DNA of 56,591 nucleotides from Clostridium saudiense (GCF_000577815.1 NZ_CBYM010000024.1:1-56591); one strand, 5' to 3'. Shown: positions 25,459-34,692, numbered from the stretch's first letter. Notes: generated by a model from the sequence alone, not told the origin. Numbers and translations are program-made.

Positions 25459-27417
25459 TTAAATAATATCAGCCTTCATCCAAACAATCATTTCACCTTT
25501 TTTCCTATTACCCCAATAACAATATGGTATTGCCTTTAATTTAATATCATTTAAAACAGGTCTTTTATTTAAATACAATTTTTCTTTACTTGAATTTTTG
25601 TCATCTACTTTTTTTCCATTAACATATAATAAAGTTGTTCCCCCTAATAAATTTTCATCATATATTTCACTAATTTCCTCCGCGGTATTAACCATAATTC
25701 CTGAAAGATTACTTCCATTATCAACTTCCTCTAAACAATATACTAATGGACCTTTTGTTATTGCTACTTTTGCAAAATCAGCTCTTAATAATGGATTTGA
25801 ATACATAAATCTTGCCGGTGAATCAAATTTAACTTTTATAATATCATCATTAAAACTTCCATTAATAACTGCAAATCCTTTATTTACTTCAAATAAGCAA
25901 CTTTTACCATTTATAGTTATATTAAAATTCTCTGCATAATCAGGTATTCTAATTGCAATTGAAGCCTTATTATCATTGTTAGATGATACCTTTAAATTTA
26001 TATTATTGTCATTTGGGAAGTCTGTAACAAGTTCAACATAAATATTCTTTTCTTCCAATTCTACTACTGATGTATTTGAAACAAATAAATTAATATATAA
26101 AGTGTCTTTAGCCTTCATATAAATATATTGTCCTAATGAAGCTAATGTTCTTGCTATATTAGGGGGGCAACATGCTACACCAAACCATTTTTGCCTTACT
26201 GGTTTTACATGTTCTTTACTTGTACGTGATAAACAAGAGTCTGGCCATACCTCTAACGGATTTACATAAAAGAAGCTCTTTCCATCCATAGAAATTCCAG
26301 AAATCACCGTATTATATAATGCTCTTTCTACTACATCTATATATTTTGCTTTTCTTGTTATCTTAGCCATTCTTAATCCAAATAAAGCTAACCCTATAGA
26401 TGCACATGTTTCTGAATAATTACTATCATTAGGTAAATCATAATCAGTTGTAAATCTTTCTAATAATCCTGATGATCCTATACTTCCTGTTATATACATT
26501 CTTTTATCAACTATATTCTTCCATAATATTTCACAAGCTTTAAATAATTCGCTATCATTATATTCACATGCCAAATCCGCCATAGCACAATACATATAAA
26601 CAGCTCTTACAGCATGTCCCTCTGCTGTTTTCTGTTCTCTTACTGGTAAATGTGATTGTGAATATAATGGACTATACCCATCAAATTCTGGAAAAATCCT
26701 TTTAAATTTTTCACTCTTTTGTTCTTCTAGGAAGTAATTAGGAGATTTCCCTCTTTCATCTATAAAATATTTTGCCATATCTATATACTTTTTTTCATTT
26801 GTAATTTCATATAACTTAACTAATGCTAATTCTATCTCCTGATGTCCAGGATATCCATGATTTTTTCCTGCTTCTTTTCCAAAAGTATCACAAATCAAAT
26901 CAGCAAATTTAATCATAATATTCAAAAATTTATCTTTTCCTGTAGCATTATAATATGCTATAGCAGCCTCTAATAAATGTCCTGCTGTATATAACTCATG
27001 TCCCTCCATTAAATTTGTCCATCTTAATTCTGGCTCCTTTATAGTGAAATAAGTATTCAAATATCCATCTTCGCATTGAGCTCTTCCTATTAAATCTATT
27101 ACCTCATCTGCAGTAGCTTCTAAGTTTTTATCTTTATCTGTTGCTAAAGTATACGCTACTGCTTCCAACCATTTTGCTACATCTGTATCTTGAAAAACTG
27201 CTCCACCAAATTCACCACTACTTTCTCCTGCTGCAATTTTAAAATTCTTCAAGCAATGACTTGGTTCAGCGCCCTTAACATTATCATTTAATATATTCCA
27301 CTGATAAGGAATTATTACATCCTTGACTAACTTAGTATATTTAGTCCAAAAGGCATCATTAATTTTTATTTTTTGCAGATTAACTGATTTCAACTTTTTA
27401 TTATTCTCTAATCCCAT
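25459..27417 (-). CDS. GH127 beta-L-arabinofuranosidase
   Basis: A 652-residue (alpha/alpha)6-barrel enzyme of the HypBA1 type, releasing L-arabinose from beta-linked arabinofuranosides. The cysteine-zinc active site of GH127 is complete: Glu336 and Cys338 in YSETCASIG, and Cys416-Cys417 in FGVACCPPNIART, at almost the same numbers as the four residues described for the bifidobacterial enzyme. GGAVFQDTDVAKWLEAVAY and MEGHELYTAGHLLEAAIAYY are other family blocks. No signal peptide is present, so it acts on imported sugars. GGGAGGAG precedes the ATG. It is flanked by LacI-type operators. Confidence 0.93.
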   Translation of the reverse strand: MGLENNKKLKSVNLQKIKINDAFWTKYTKLVKDVIIPYQWNILNDNVKGAEPSHCLKNFKIAAGESSGEFGGAVFQDTDVAKWLEAVAYTLATDKDKNLEATADEVIDLIGRAQCEDGYLNTYFTIKEPELRWTNLMEGHELYTAGHLLEAAIAYYNATGKDKFLNIMIKFADLICDTFGKEAGKNHGYPGHQEIELALVKLYEITNEKKYIDMAKYFIDERGKSPNYFLEEQKSEKFKRIFPEFDGYSPLYSQSHLPVREQKTAEGHAVRAVYMYCAMADLACEYNDSELFKACEILWKNIVDKRMYITGSIGSSGLLERFTTDYDLPNDSNYSETCASIGLALFGLRMAKITRKAKYIDVVERALYNTVISGISMDGKSFFYVNPLEVWPDSCLSRTSKEHVKPVRQKWFGVACCPPNIARTLASLGQYIYMKAKDTLYINLFVSNTSVVELEEKNIYVELVTDFPNDNNINLKVSSNNDNKASIAIRIPDYAENFNITINGKSCLFEVNKGFAVINGSFNDDIIKVKFDSPARFMYSNPLLRADFAKVAITKGPLVYCLEEVDNGSNLSGIMVNTAEEISEIYDENLLGGTTLLYVNGKKVDDKNSSKEKLYLNKRPVLNDIKLKAIPYCYWGNRKKGEMIVWMKADII

Positions 27418-27440
27418 TTTGACTCCTCCCTATTGTTTAC

Positions 27441-27452
27441 TAAAACGTTTAA
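27441..27452. promoter_or_regulatory. LacI-type operator downstream of the GH127 promoter
   Basis: TAAAACGTTTAA, with one mismatch from the perfect palindrome at 27604. A possible minus-strand -10 (TATAAA, 27468-27473) lies just upstream, so a bound repressor would block early transcription. Confidence 0.6.
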
Positions 27453-27603
27453 TTACTTTCTAATATATTTATACCATATTTTTACTTATTTTAAAATTCA
27501 TCCCTAATCTCTTTTTCATAATTATCCCAATATATCTCTTTTCTTCTCTTATTATCTCTAAATAATAATATAAACTAATTTAATTTGTTCTTAATATTTA
27601 TAC

Positions 27604-27615
27604 TTAAACGTTTAA
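27604..27615. promoter_or_regulatory. LacI-type operator, perfect palindrome
   Basis: TTAAACGTTTAA with the central CG typical of LacI-family sites. It lies between the LacI gene's terminator and GH127, 163 bases from the second operator, a spacing compatible with repression by looping. Confidence 0.6.
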
Positions 27616-27616
27616 T

Positions 27617-27658
27617 AAAAAAAATAGGTATATCATAGCTTTTCTATGTTATACCTAT
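27617..27658 (-). terminator. Hairpin terminator of the LacI-family gene
   Basis: ATAGGTATA-T-CATAG pairs with CTATG-T-TATACCTAT and is followed by a T8 run on the minus strand. Confidence 0.85.
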
Positions 27659-27663
27659 AAGTA

Positions 27664-28698
27664 CTATATTTTTCTTAAGGAATTTCCCTCTATAAATTTA
27701 CATTTTATTTTGTATATTTTATTTGTAATCTTTTTATTATTCTCTACCAAGGATTTAATTAATACTTGCGCTGATTTTCTTCCTATTTCATACAATGGTA
27801 ATGCCATAGTTGCTAATTTAGGGTTATACGCTTGACTTACTTCCCTATTGTCAAAACCTATAATAGAAATATTTTTACCAATTAATATACTTTTATTATT
27901 TAAGTAGTCATATACTCCTCCTGCCATAACATCATTCATTGAAAAAATTGCTGTAATACCTTGTTCAACTAACCTTTCAGCTGCTTCATATCCTGATTCC
28001 CTTTCCCAATCCCCATAATATAAAAAACTAGGATTAAAAAGTATATTGTTATCATATAAAGCTCTTTGATATCCTCTTAATCTTTCTTGAGTATGTATAC
28101 TTTGTTGTAATCCACATATTACTCCAATTTTTTCATTTTCATTTTGAATAAGTCTACATGTAGCATCATATGCTGCTTCCTCATCATCAAAAATTATCGA
28201 AGAAAATTTATCTGATTTTACAAAACTATATGCTATTGTAATAGGTATTGGAAATTTTTCAGGAATACACTTAAGTTCCCTACAATGACATGCAATATAT
28301 ATAATTCCCTCTACTTGCTTAGATATCATTAATTTAAATTCTTCATTAACTCTTTTATAATATTTATCAGAGTTATAAAAATTTTTATCATATTTTTTAT
28401 ATAATCTTAGATTTCCAAGCACCAATTGATAACCTTGTTCATCACAATACTCATTAATTCCATCTACTATATTAGCAGTATTAAATACTGTTAAGTCTTC
28501 TGTAATTACTCCAATAGTTTTAGTATTTTTTTGCTTCAAATTTTGCGCAATTACATTTGGTGTATAATCTAATTTTTTTATTACATCCATTACCCTTTTT
28601 CTGGTCTCATCACTTGCCCCTGGCTTCCCATGTATGATGTTAGATACTGTTGCAATTGATACACCACTTTCTCTTGCAATTTCTTTTATTGTTGCCAT
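27664..28698 (-). CDS. LacI-family transcriptional regulator
   Basis: A 344-residue sugar-responsive DNA-binding protein. The N-terminus MATIKEIARESGVSIATVSN is the LacI helix-turn-helix, followed by the hinge VIKKLDYTPNVIAQNLKQ. The periplasmic-binding-protein-like effector domain includes TKTIGVITEDLT and the C-terminal block IIGFDNREVSQAYNPKLATM. The ATG at 28698 is chosen because AAAGGTG lies seven bases upstream; an ATG two codons earlier is too close to it. AAACGTTT palindromes lie before its own gene and before GH127, so it probably represses both until an arabinose derivative binds. Confidence 0.93.
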   Translation of the reverse strand: MATIKEIARESGVSIATVSNIIHGKPGASDETRKRVMDVIKKLDYTPNVIAQNLKQKNTKTIGVITEDLTVFNTANIVDGINEYCDEQGYQLVLGNLRLYKKYDKNFYNSDKYYKRVNEEFKLMISKQVEGIIYIACHCRELKCIPEKFPIPITIAYSFVKSDKFSSIIFDDEEAAYDATCRLIQNENEKIGVICGLQQSIHTQERLRGYQRALYDNNILFNPSFLYYGDWERESGYEAAERLVEQGITAIFSMNDVMAGGVYDYLNNKSILIGKNISIIGFDNREVSQAYNPKLATMALPLYEIGRKSAQVLIKSLVENNKKITNKIYKIKCKFIEGNSLRKI

Positions 28699-28713
28699 TC
28701 TCATTCACCTTTA

Positions 28714-28725
28714 TTAAACGTTTTA
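28714..28725. promoter_or_regulatory. LacI-type operator before the regulator's own gene
   Basis: TTAAACGTTTTA lies between the promoter and the ribosome site of the LacI gene, suggesting autoregulation. Confidence 0.6.
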
Positions 28726-28731
28726 TTTAAA

Positions 28732-28760
28732 ATTATAGCAAATTTTAACTTTTATATCAA
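28732..28760 (-). promoter_or_regulatory. Promoter of the LacI-family gene
   Basis: On the minus strand, -35 TTGATA (28755-28760), a 17-base spacer and -10 TATAAT (28732-28737) with an upstream TG extension. Confidence 0.65.
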
Positions 28761-28797
28761 TTATATACTATTTATTTCAAAAAAACTTAACATAAAC

Positions 28798-28838
28798 AAA
28801 AAGTATCTAAGCTGCTATAAAAAGCTTAGATACTTTTT
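28798..28838. terminator. Bidirectional hairpin terminator after the Mrp-like gene
   Basis: AAAAAGTATCTAAGC pairs with GCTTAGATACTTTTT. On the minus strand it follows the stop at 28850. Confidence 0.85.
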
Positions 28839-28849
28839 TAAATATAAAT

Positions 28850-29692
28850 TTATAACATTAATTTTTTCTTTGATTTTGCTATTACCTTTTCAACTATAGG
28901 ATCAAACAATTCAGCAATTTCTTCCTCTTCTTCAATTAATTCTAATGATCCATAATTAGTTATTGCCCTATGCATAGGTAACTCTCCTAAAAGTTCTACA
29001 TTCATATCCTTTAAGAACTTTTCTGTATTTTCACCATTAAACAATTTTATTGTTTTATCACAATCTGGACATTTAATATAGCTCATATTTTCTATTACTC
29101 CAAATACATCAATATTCATTTTTCTAGCCATATTTATTGATTTAGAAACAATCATAGAAATCATATCTTGAGGAATAGAAACCATTACTACCCCTTTAAT
29201 AGGAATAGACTGCATTACTGTCAGAGGAACATCCCCTGTTCCTGGTGGCATATCTATTATTAAGTAATCTAATTCTCCCCAATATACTCCAGTCCAAAAT
29301 TGATTTACTACACTTACTATTGCAGGACCTCTCCAAATTACAGCTTCGTCTTCCTTTTCCACAACAAGATTTAAAGACATAACTTTAATTCCTTCACTAC
29401 TTTCTACAGGGAAAATTAATTTTTCAGTCCCCATTGCTCTTTGTTCTTCTATATGAAGTAATCTTGGGATACTAGGACCCGTAATATCTGCATCTAAAAT
29501 TCCTACAGAATATCCCCTTTGAACAAGCTGTCTTGCTAACATTACAGACATAGTAGATTTTCCTACTCCACCTTTTCCACTCATTACAGCTATAATGTTT
29601 TTTATTTTATTTGATGGATTATTTTGAATACCACATTTTTCTTCCTCTTTTCCACATTCGCCATTACTTGGGCATGAATTACAATTTGACAT
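28850..29692 (-). CDS. Mrp/NBP35-family ATP-binding Fe-S cluster carrier
   Basis: A 280-residue cytoplasmic P-loop protein that carries Fe-S clusters to apo-enzymes. The N-terminus has closely spaced cysteines (CNSCPSNGECGKEEEKC), as in NBP35-type members. The deviant Walker A is MSGKGGVGKSTM. IIDMPPGTGDVPLTVMQS is the switch region. The C-terminal CPDC in IKCPDCDKTIKLF is the cluster-binding pair. AGAGGTG precedes the ATG. It is monocistronic and unlinked to other Fe-S genes here. Confidence 0.93.
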   Translation of the reverse strand: MSNCNSCPSNGECGKEEEKCGIQNNPSNKIKNIIAVMSGKGGVGKSTMSVMLARQLVQRGYSVGILDADITGPSIPRLLHIEEQRAMGTEKLIFPVESSEGIKVMSLNLVVEKEDEAVIWRGPAIVSVVNQFWTGVYWGELDYLIIDMPPGTGDVPLTVMQSIPIKGVVMVSIPQDMISMIVSKSINMARKMNIDVFGVIENMSYIKCPDCDKTIKLFNGENTEKFLKDMNVELLGELPMHRAITNYGSLELIEEEEEIAELFDPIVEKVIAKSKKKLML

Positions 29693-29797
29693 TTATTTCA
29701 CCTCTTTATTTGGTATTATTTATCCTAAGTTTATTCCTCTTATGTTTCTTTGTCAAATCAGATAACACTTAATAAACATAATTTCCTATATATCAAT

Positions 29798-30127
29798 TTA
29801 ATATCCTTCATCATCATAATAATGATGTTGATAGTAATCATACTTTTCATCATAATAATCATAATCGTAATAATTATTGTAGTAATCATAATCATCAAAA
29901 TAAAAATCTATTTTATTCTCATATTCATTATTATCTTTATTTATCAAATCATTTTTTTTACTATAATCATTTGTATTATAATCATGATTAAAATACTTTT
30001 GATAATATGTTTTTGGTGCGCCATATGAATCAGGTACTTTAATCTGAATCATACTTTCATTTCCTTTAGCAAGATATAATTCTATTAATAATACTATAAA
30101 AATTCCATTTATAAATATTTTTTTCAT
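29798..30127 (-). CDS. Small secreted Tyr/Asp-rich protein, unknown function
   Basis: A 109-residue precursor with a signal peptide (MKKIFINGIFIVLLIELYLA), then IQIKVPDSYGAPKTYY and a tail of about 45 residues dominated by Tyr and Asp with some His and Asn (DYDYYNNYYDYDYYDEKYDY). The AAAGGAG site five bases before the ATG supports translation of this strand; the opposite-strand open frame is a low-complexity shadow. The tail is too biased for a globular fold and may bind metal, matrix or itself. I do not recognise a family. Confidence 0.65.
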   Translation of the reverse strand: MKKIFINGIFIVLLIELYLAKGNESMIQIKVPDSYGAPKTYYQKYFNHDYNTNDYSKKNDLINKDNNEYENKIDFYFDDYDYYNNYYDYDYYDEKYDYYQHHYYDDEGY

Positions 30128-30227
30128 ATATACTCCTTTATTTATATAAAAATATTCTAAATAATAAGTTTTTGCATGTTTTATATTTAATTCTTAATTT
30201 AAATTTAATCATAATTAAACTTTGATA

Positions 30228-30242
30228 AATCTTATTAAGATT
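30228..30242. promoter_or_regulatory. Palindrome upstream of the cyclase/binding-protein operon
   Basis: AATCTTA-T-TAAGATT, a perfect 15-base inverted repeat preceded by TTGATA, 150 bases or more upstream of the cyclase start. It could be an operator; no regulator is linked to it. Confidence 0.3.
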
Positions 30243-30397
30243 AATGTGAATTATAGTAAAAATATATATTTTTTCGTATTTTTTTACTATTTTTATTTCA
30301 TTTATACAATTATATACATTTATTGTTGAAGATGCTAAAATTAATTATAGGAGGTTTTCAATATAATTTTATAATTAATAGGTGGGATAAATATATT

Positions 30398-32260
30398 ATG
30401 AATTCATTAACATTAACCAAAAAATACAATATTTACTTAAAATATTTCTTAATTTTTCTTTTTAGTATTTTAGCAATTATAAGTGAATTACTACTTCAAA
30501 ACATTAACTTTGCATTTCCAATAACACTAAGCAGTATTTCACTGTTTATAATAATTGGACTTGCTAATGGAAAGAGTAGTTTTTTCATTATATTGTTAAT
30601 AAATATTATTTTCTTTTTTACAAACGATTTCAACATATTGTCAACAATTGAATTTTTACAAGTATATTTTATGTGGTTTTTATATCAAAAAAACAAAAAA
30701 AATATTTTAATGAATGCTTTATTATTTATATTAATAATATCACTTCCTTTAATGTTGATTAACTTATACTTTACAAACAGTTCACTTGATATCAATACAG
30801 TATTTTTTTTCTTAATAATATTTTTAAATAAAATTTTCAATGCATTAGTTGCAGATTTATTTTTGCAATATATTTCATTAAGAAAAATAGTACCATTACC
30901 TACTAAACACGAAAAAAAGCTAACTTTATCAAATTTGTTAACGTATACTCTAATAGCTAGTGTTATAATCCCTGTTATAGTCTTTGTGATAATTGCAGTT
31001 ATTAATACAGAAAAAGAAGTTAATTTAAAAGTAACAGAAGATTTACATCTTGCTTCTGATTATGTTAATGATAAAATTGAAAATTGGACAATAGAAGAAA
31101 AAAGCAATTTAAAGCTAAATAATCCTATTCACGTATCCAAATTATTAGATATTTTAAACGTATATGTTTCTACCTCCGACTCCACTATAAGTTTCTATTT
31201 AGTAGACTTTAATAATAAAATAATTAGTAATTTACCTAATAATGATTATTCATCATTAGGATTAAACTGGATAAAAGATGGATCAATTGATGAGTTTTCA
31301 CCTGGCTTCTATACATGGTGGTCTCCTATTGACACTTCTTACTTAATCAAAAATTATTCTAAAGATTGTAACTATGTGTATGTAACCTCAATAGATAATT
31401 CAAAAATTTTAATTAGTATTCCATCATCTCAATACACTAGTACTATAATTTCAGGATACTTAGAATCATTAAAAATATTAATTCCTCTTGCATTAATACT
31501 ATTCCTAGTTATTTCATTATTAAAAAATATTATTTTAAAATCAATTTCTAAAGTAATTATATTAAGTAGTGGTTTGCCTGAAAAACTTAAAAGTAAAGAA
31601 ACAATAGTCTTTGAAAATAGTAATATACTTGAAATAGATTCTCTTATTTATAATTTTCAATCTATGGTAGATAACTTAAGTAACATGATTTTAGAAGCTG
31701 AAATAACAAATAAAAAACTAGAGGAATCAAGAAAATTACTATTTAAACAGGCAAATTATGATTATTTGACTGAATTACCAAACAGACAATATTTTATTGA
31801 ACATGCCCAAAATACAATAAACGAATTTTCCAATAACAACTTATACAATGGAAAGAATGGAATAGCTATATTATTCCTTGATTTAGATAAATTTAAAATT
31901 GTAAATGATACATTAGGTCATTCGGCTGGAGATAAACTTCTTCAAATAATTGCAAAAAAAATGAAGGAAATACTTAATTCTTATGATAGTAATTCAGCTT
32001 GCGTAGCACGTTTAGGTGGCGATGAATTTGTCATTCAATTGATTTATAATGACAAATATGAAATCGAAGAGTTATCAACTAAAATTATTGAAACGATAAA
32101 ACAACCAATTAATTTAGATAGTTCTACAATTACTGTTGGTGTAAGTATAGGAGTTGGATTATATCCTGAAGATGGAAATGATATTGAAAGCATTTTTATA
32201 AAATCAGATACATCGATGTATAAAGCTAAAGCTTCAGGCGGAAATGAAGTTTATATTTAG
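30398..32260 (+). CDS. Membrane diguanylate cyclase with extracytoplasmic sensor region
   Basis: About 620 residues. Six to seven N-terminal helices (about 10-185) form a MASE1-like module. Another helix (LIASVIIPVIVFVIIAVI) leads to an extracytoplasmic region of about 130 residues, then a returning helix (ILIPLALILFLVISLL), a linker helix and a GGDEF domain (DYDYLTELPNRQYF; ILFLDLDKFKIVNDTLGHS; RLGGDEFVIQL). The active-site loop is intact, so it should make cyclic di-GMP. The RxxD inhibitory site before the loop is absent. The start is uncertain: ATG at 30398 has AGGTGG 12 bases upstream, while AGGAGG lies further up, before no good start. The downstream lipoprotein gene is 27 bases away. 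Confidence 0.85.
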   Translation: MNSLTLTKKYNIYLKYFLIFLFSILAIISELLLQNINFAFPITLSSISLFIIIGLANGKSSFFIILLINIIFFFTNDFNILSTIEFLQVYFMWFLYQKNKKNILMNALLFILIISLPLMLINLYFTNSSLDINTVFFFLIIFLNKIFNALVADLFLQYISLRKIVPLPTKHEKKLTLSNLLTYTLIASVIIPVIVFVIIAVINTEKEVNLKVTEDLHLASDYVNDKIENWTIEEKSNLKLNNPIHVSKLLDILNVYVSTSDSTISFYLVDFNNKIISNLPNNDYSSLGLNWIKDGSIDEFSPGFYTWWSPIDTSYLIKNYSKDCNYVYVTSIDNSKILISIPSSQYTSTIISGYLESLKILIPLALILFLVISLLKNIILKSISKVIILSSGLPEKLKSKETIVFENSNILEIDSLIYNFQSMVDNLSNMILEAEITNKKLEESRKLLFKQANYDYLTELPNRQYFIEHAQNTINEFSNNNLYNGKNGIAILFLDLDKFKIVNDTLGHSAGDKLLQIIAKKMKEILNSYDSNSACVARLGGDEFVIQLIYNDKYEIEELSTKIIETIKQPINLDSSTITVGVSIGVGLYPEDGNDIESIFIKSDTSMYKAKASGGNEVYI

Positions 32261-32287
32261 TATTTCTATATTTTAAGGAGAAAAAAC

Positions 32288-33586
32288 ATGATAAAACGAC
32301 TAACACTTATAATTTTTTTAATATTTTCTTTATCATTTATTGGTTGTAGCTTTAATGATAAAAATACTACTGCTGATGAACTTATTTCACCATCGTTAAG
32401 CGCTGAAATTCCATCAGCAGATGAAAATAAAAATGCTACAGAATTTACATTAAATGTTTTATGTCATTCATATGATCATGATAAAATTAAGGACATATTT
32501 AATTCATTATATCCTAAAGCTACTATTAATATTACAGGAATGGATACTATGGATGCCAATGCAATAATTAATGCAGTTTCCGCTAATTCCGAAAACTCTC
32601 CCGATCTTATTATTTATTCATTAGATTATATAGGGGAATTTAATGCAATTAATGCTTTTGAAAACCTATTAAACGACTCATATTCTTTTGATAATATAAA
32701 AAATATTTTTCCTGAATCAGATATAAATTCTTGCATGTCAATGGATAAAAGTAAACTTATTGCCCTTCCATTTACACAAGCTTCTACAGTAACTTATTAT
32801 AGGGCTGATATTTTGGAAGAACTCGGAATACCAAGTGAGCCTGAAGAATTAGCTCTAGCCATGGAAACTGCAGAAGGTTGGTTAGAAATTGCTAAGAAAC
32901 TTAAAGAAAAAAATATTTATGCTCTTCAATGGAAAGATGCTTTTGTAAAGCTAACATTAAATTCTCAAGGAATCTTTGATGATAATATGAATTTAAACAT
33001 TGAAAATGATAAAATGAGAGACGCCCTTTTAATTGCAAATGAAGCTTATAATTTAGGATTAATATCAAGATTAGATTTATGGACTGATGAAGGAAGAAAT
33101 GCTGTACGCAATGGTGAAATAGCTATGATTCATTTAAATAAATGGGGAGAAGATTATTTAAAAGAAACTACACCAGACACTATTGGTAAATGGCGTGTTA
33201 CTAGATTACCTCTTGGTTTATATAGTTCTGAAAATACAAATGCAATATCTATCGTTGCTACAAGTAAATATAAAACTCAAGCATGGAAATTAGCTAGAGC
33301 TCTTATACTTGATGAAAATAACTATTATAAATCAATTACATATGATAAAAGTGAATTTTTAGGAAATCAAGCTGCAAATCTTTTATATAGAGATATTTCT
33401 AACAATCTTCCTTTAATTAATAAAACAATGTTAGACGATACAGTATATTCCATACTATTAGAAGCAGTAAATAATCATACAGACAAGACTCTTGATATTG
33501 ATAATTTTCTTTCCTCTATAAAAGTAAAAATTACTAATCAAATAGGTACTGAACAAGATATCTTATATAATTATATCAATAATTAA
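32288..33586 (+). CDS. Orphan solute-binding lipoprotein paired with the diguanylate cyclase
   Basis: A 432-residue extracellular solute-binding protein of family 1. The signal peptide ends in the lipobox SFIGC (Cys20). The mature body has FTLNVLCHSYDHDKIKDIFN and LIALPFTQASTVTYYRADIL, characteristic of sugar-binding members, and EIAMIHLNKWGEDYL further on. An AAGGAG site precedes the ATG. No permease or ATPase is nearby; the only partner is the membrane cyclase 27 bases upstream. The likely role is ligand presentation to the cyclase's outer domain, not transport. Family is firm; role is inference. Confidence 0.88.
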   Translation: MIKRLTLIIFLIFSLSFIGCSFNDKNTTADELISPSLSAEIPSADENKNATEFTLNVLCHSYDHDKIKDIFNSLYPKATINITGMDTMDANAIINAVSANSENSPDLIIYSLDYIGEFNAINAFENLLNDSYSFDNIKNIFPESDINSCMSMDKSKLIALPFTQASTVTYYRADILEELGIPSEPEELALAMETAEGWLEIAKKLKEKNIYALQWKDAFVKLTLNSQGIFDDNMNLNIENDKMRDALLIANEAYNLGLISRLDLWTDEGRNAVRNGEIAMIHLNKWGEDYLKETTPDTIGKWRVTRLPLGLYSSENTNAISIVATSKYKTQAWKLARALILDENNYYKSITYDKSEFLGNQAANLLYRDISNNLPLINKTMLDDTVYSILLEAVNNHTDKTLDIDNFLSSIKVKITNQIGTEQDILYNYINN

Positions 33587-33626
33587 GAATGTGACTACAT
33601 CGGATGATGTAGTCACATTCTTAATT
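33581..33626 (+). terminator. Perfect 21-bp hairpin terminator
   Basis: AATTAAGAATGTGACTACAT plus one C forms a perfect stem with its complement around the loop GGAT. It includes the stop codon of the binding-protein gene. A T-rich stretch follows. Confidence 0.8.
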
Positions 33627-33706
33627 TATATATAATCTATTTTTAAATATTATATATAAACCCATGATAACAATAAAATTTGTTATTATTGGTTTTATAA
33701 CTTTAT

Positions 33707-34054
33707 TTAAAATGATTTACCCCTTCTACTATTATTTATATAATTTATTCCTCTCATTTTAAATCTTTCATATTCATTTATATTATAAAAATGGTTTAAA
33801 TCTGATACTAAAAATAATCCACTCATTATTAAATATTTTAAATCATTTAAATTATTTTTTTCTTCATCATTTGCAGCAACAATCTCATCACTTTCAAACT
33901 TCAAATCTTCATAATTCTTTAATGCTATTTTTAAATTCATTTTCATCTGTTCTTCAGTAAAATTTTTAAAATCCTCTTTTATAGCTTTCTCAATAAAAGC
34001 TATAAATTCAGTATTTATCTTTGCAAATTTTTCGTATGTACTAATCAAACTCAT
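33707..34054 (-). CDS. Hypothetical helical protein
   Basis: 115 residues, mostly amphipathic helix and charged (FAKINTEFIAFIEKAIKEDF; KNYEDLKFESDEIVAANDEE), ending in a basic tail (INNSRRGKSF). There is no signal or membrane segment. AGAGGT lies before the ATG at good spacing. I do not recognise the family; it appears monocistronic between two unrelated genes. Confidence 0.6.
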   Translation of the reverse strand: MSLISTYEKFAKINTEFIAFIEKAIKEDFKNFTEEQMKMNLKIALKNYEDLKFESDEIVAANDEEKNNLNDLKYLIMSGLFLVSDLNHFYNINEYERFKMRGINYINNSRRGKSF

Positions 34055-34123
34055 ATCTTACCTCTTTCATTTTTAATTATTATTGGTTTTATTATATATT
34101 AATAATTAAAATTTTAAAACTTA

Positions 34124-34163
34124 AAAAAGATACTGTTATTTAAATTAATAACAATATCTTTTT
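34124..34163 (-). terminator. Hairpin terminator of the CmpB-like gene
   Basis: AAAAAGATA-C-TGTTATT pairs with AATAACA-A-TATCTTTTT, just past the stop at 34180. Confidence 0.75.
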
Positions 34164-34179
34164 ATGTAAATCTAACTTT

Positions 34180-34692
34180 CTATTTCAAATTAATTTGTCC
34201 CTTATTCTTAAATTTTATTAATGTATACACCTCATCAAAGGTTAATAATATTATTAATAAAATTGCTAATATAGGCCATATAGGTTTTACTATACTATAT
34301 ATTCTTATTATTAAAAAAGGTTGTAAAAACTCTATAGTCAAAATACTAATAATAGTCCATGCTATAGAAAATCGTAAGCATATTATTCCTTTGTAATTAT
34401 ATCTTTCATTAAAATAATCCCAATAATCCTTATTAAAATATTTTCTCATTATAATACCCGTTGTGTATTCAACAGTAGTAGGAATAACAATTGATATAAA
34501 TAATAAAAATATCTTATTAGGAAAAGCATTGTGTAATTGAATAATCCACGCCATAGCAATTGCATACATAGGCTTAAATGGTCCAATCAAAAAACCCTCT
34601 TCTTTATAATGTCCAGTAACTGCGTAACTAAAAACATTTTCTAATATCCATCCTAAAAATCCATAAATAAAAAAATTATACAAAAACTCCAT
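34180..34692 (-). CDS. CmpB-type putative ABC transporter membrane protein
   Basis: A 170-residue membrane protein with about five helices. The opening FFIYGFLGWILENVFSYAVTG and the GPFKPMYAIAMAW block are typical of the clostridial family annotated as putative ABC-transporter type IV (CmpB, PF06541). There is no ATPase beside it, so the transporter label is nominal. GGAGGAAG precedes the ATG. It is a single gene. Confidence 0.75.
   Translation of the reverse strand: MEFLYNFFIYGFLGWILENVFSYAVTGHYKEEGFLIGPFKPMYAIAMAWIIQLHNAFPNKIFLLFISIVIPTTVEYTTGIIMRKYFNKDYWDYFNERYNYKGIICLRFSIAWTIISILTIEFLQPFLIIRIYSIVKPIWPILAILLIILLTFDEVYTLIKFKNKGQINLK

Noticed and set aside
29750..30028. Plus-strand open frame rich in Ile
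   Set aside because: It is a shadow of the Tyr/Asp-rich gene; the minus strand has the signal peptide and the AAAGGAG site.
30128..30397. Possible cyclic di-GMP riboswitch before the cyclase gene
   Set aside because: The leader is almost pure A/T and lacks the GC-rich conserved core of either known class.
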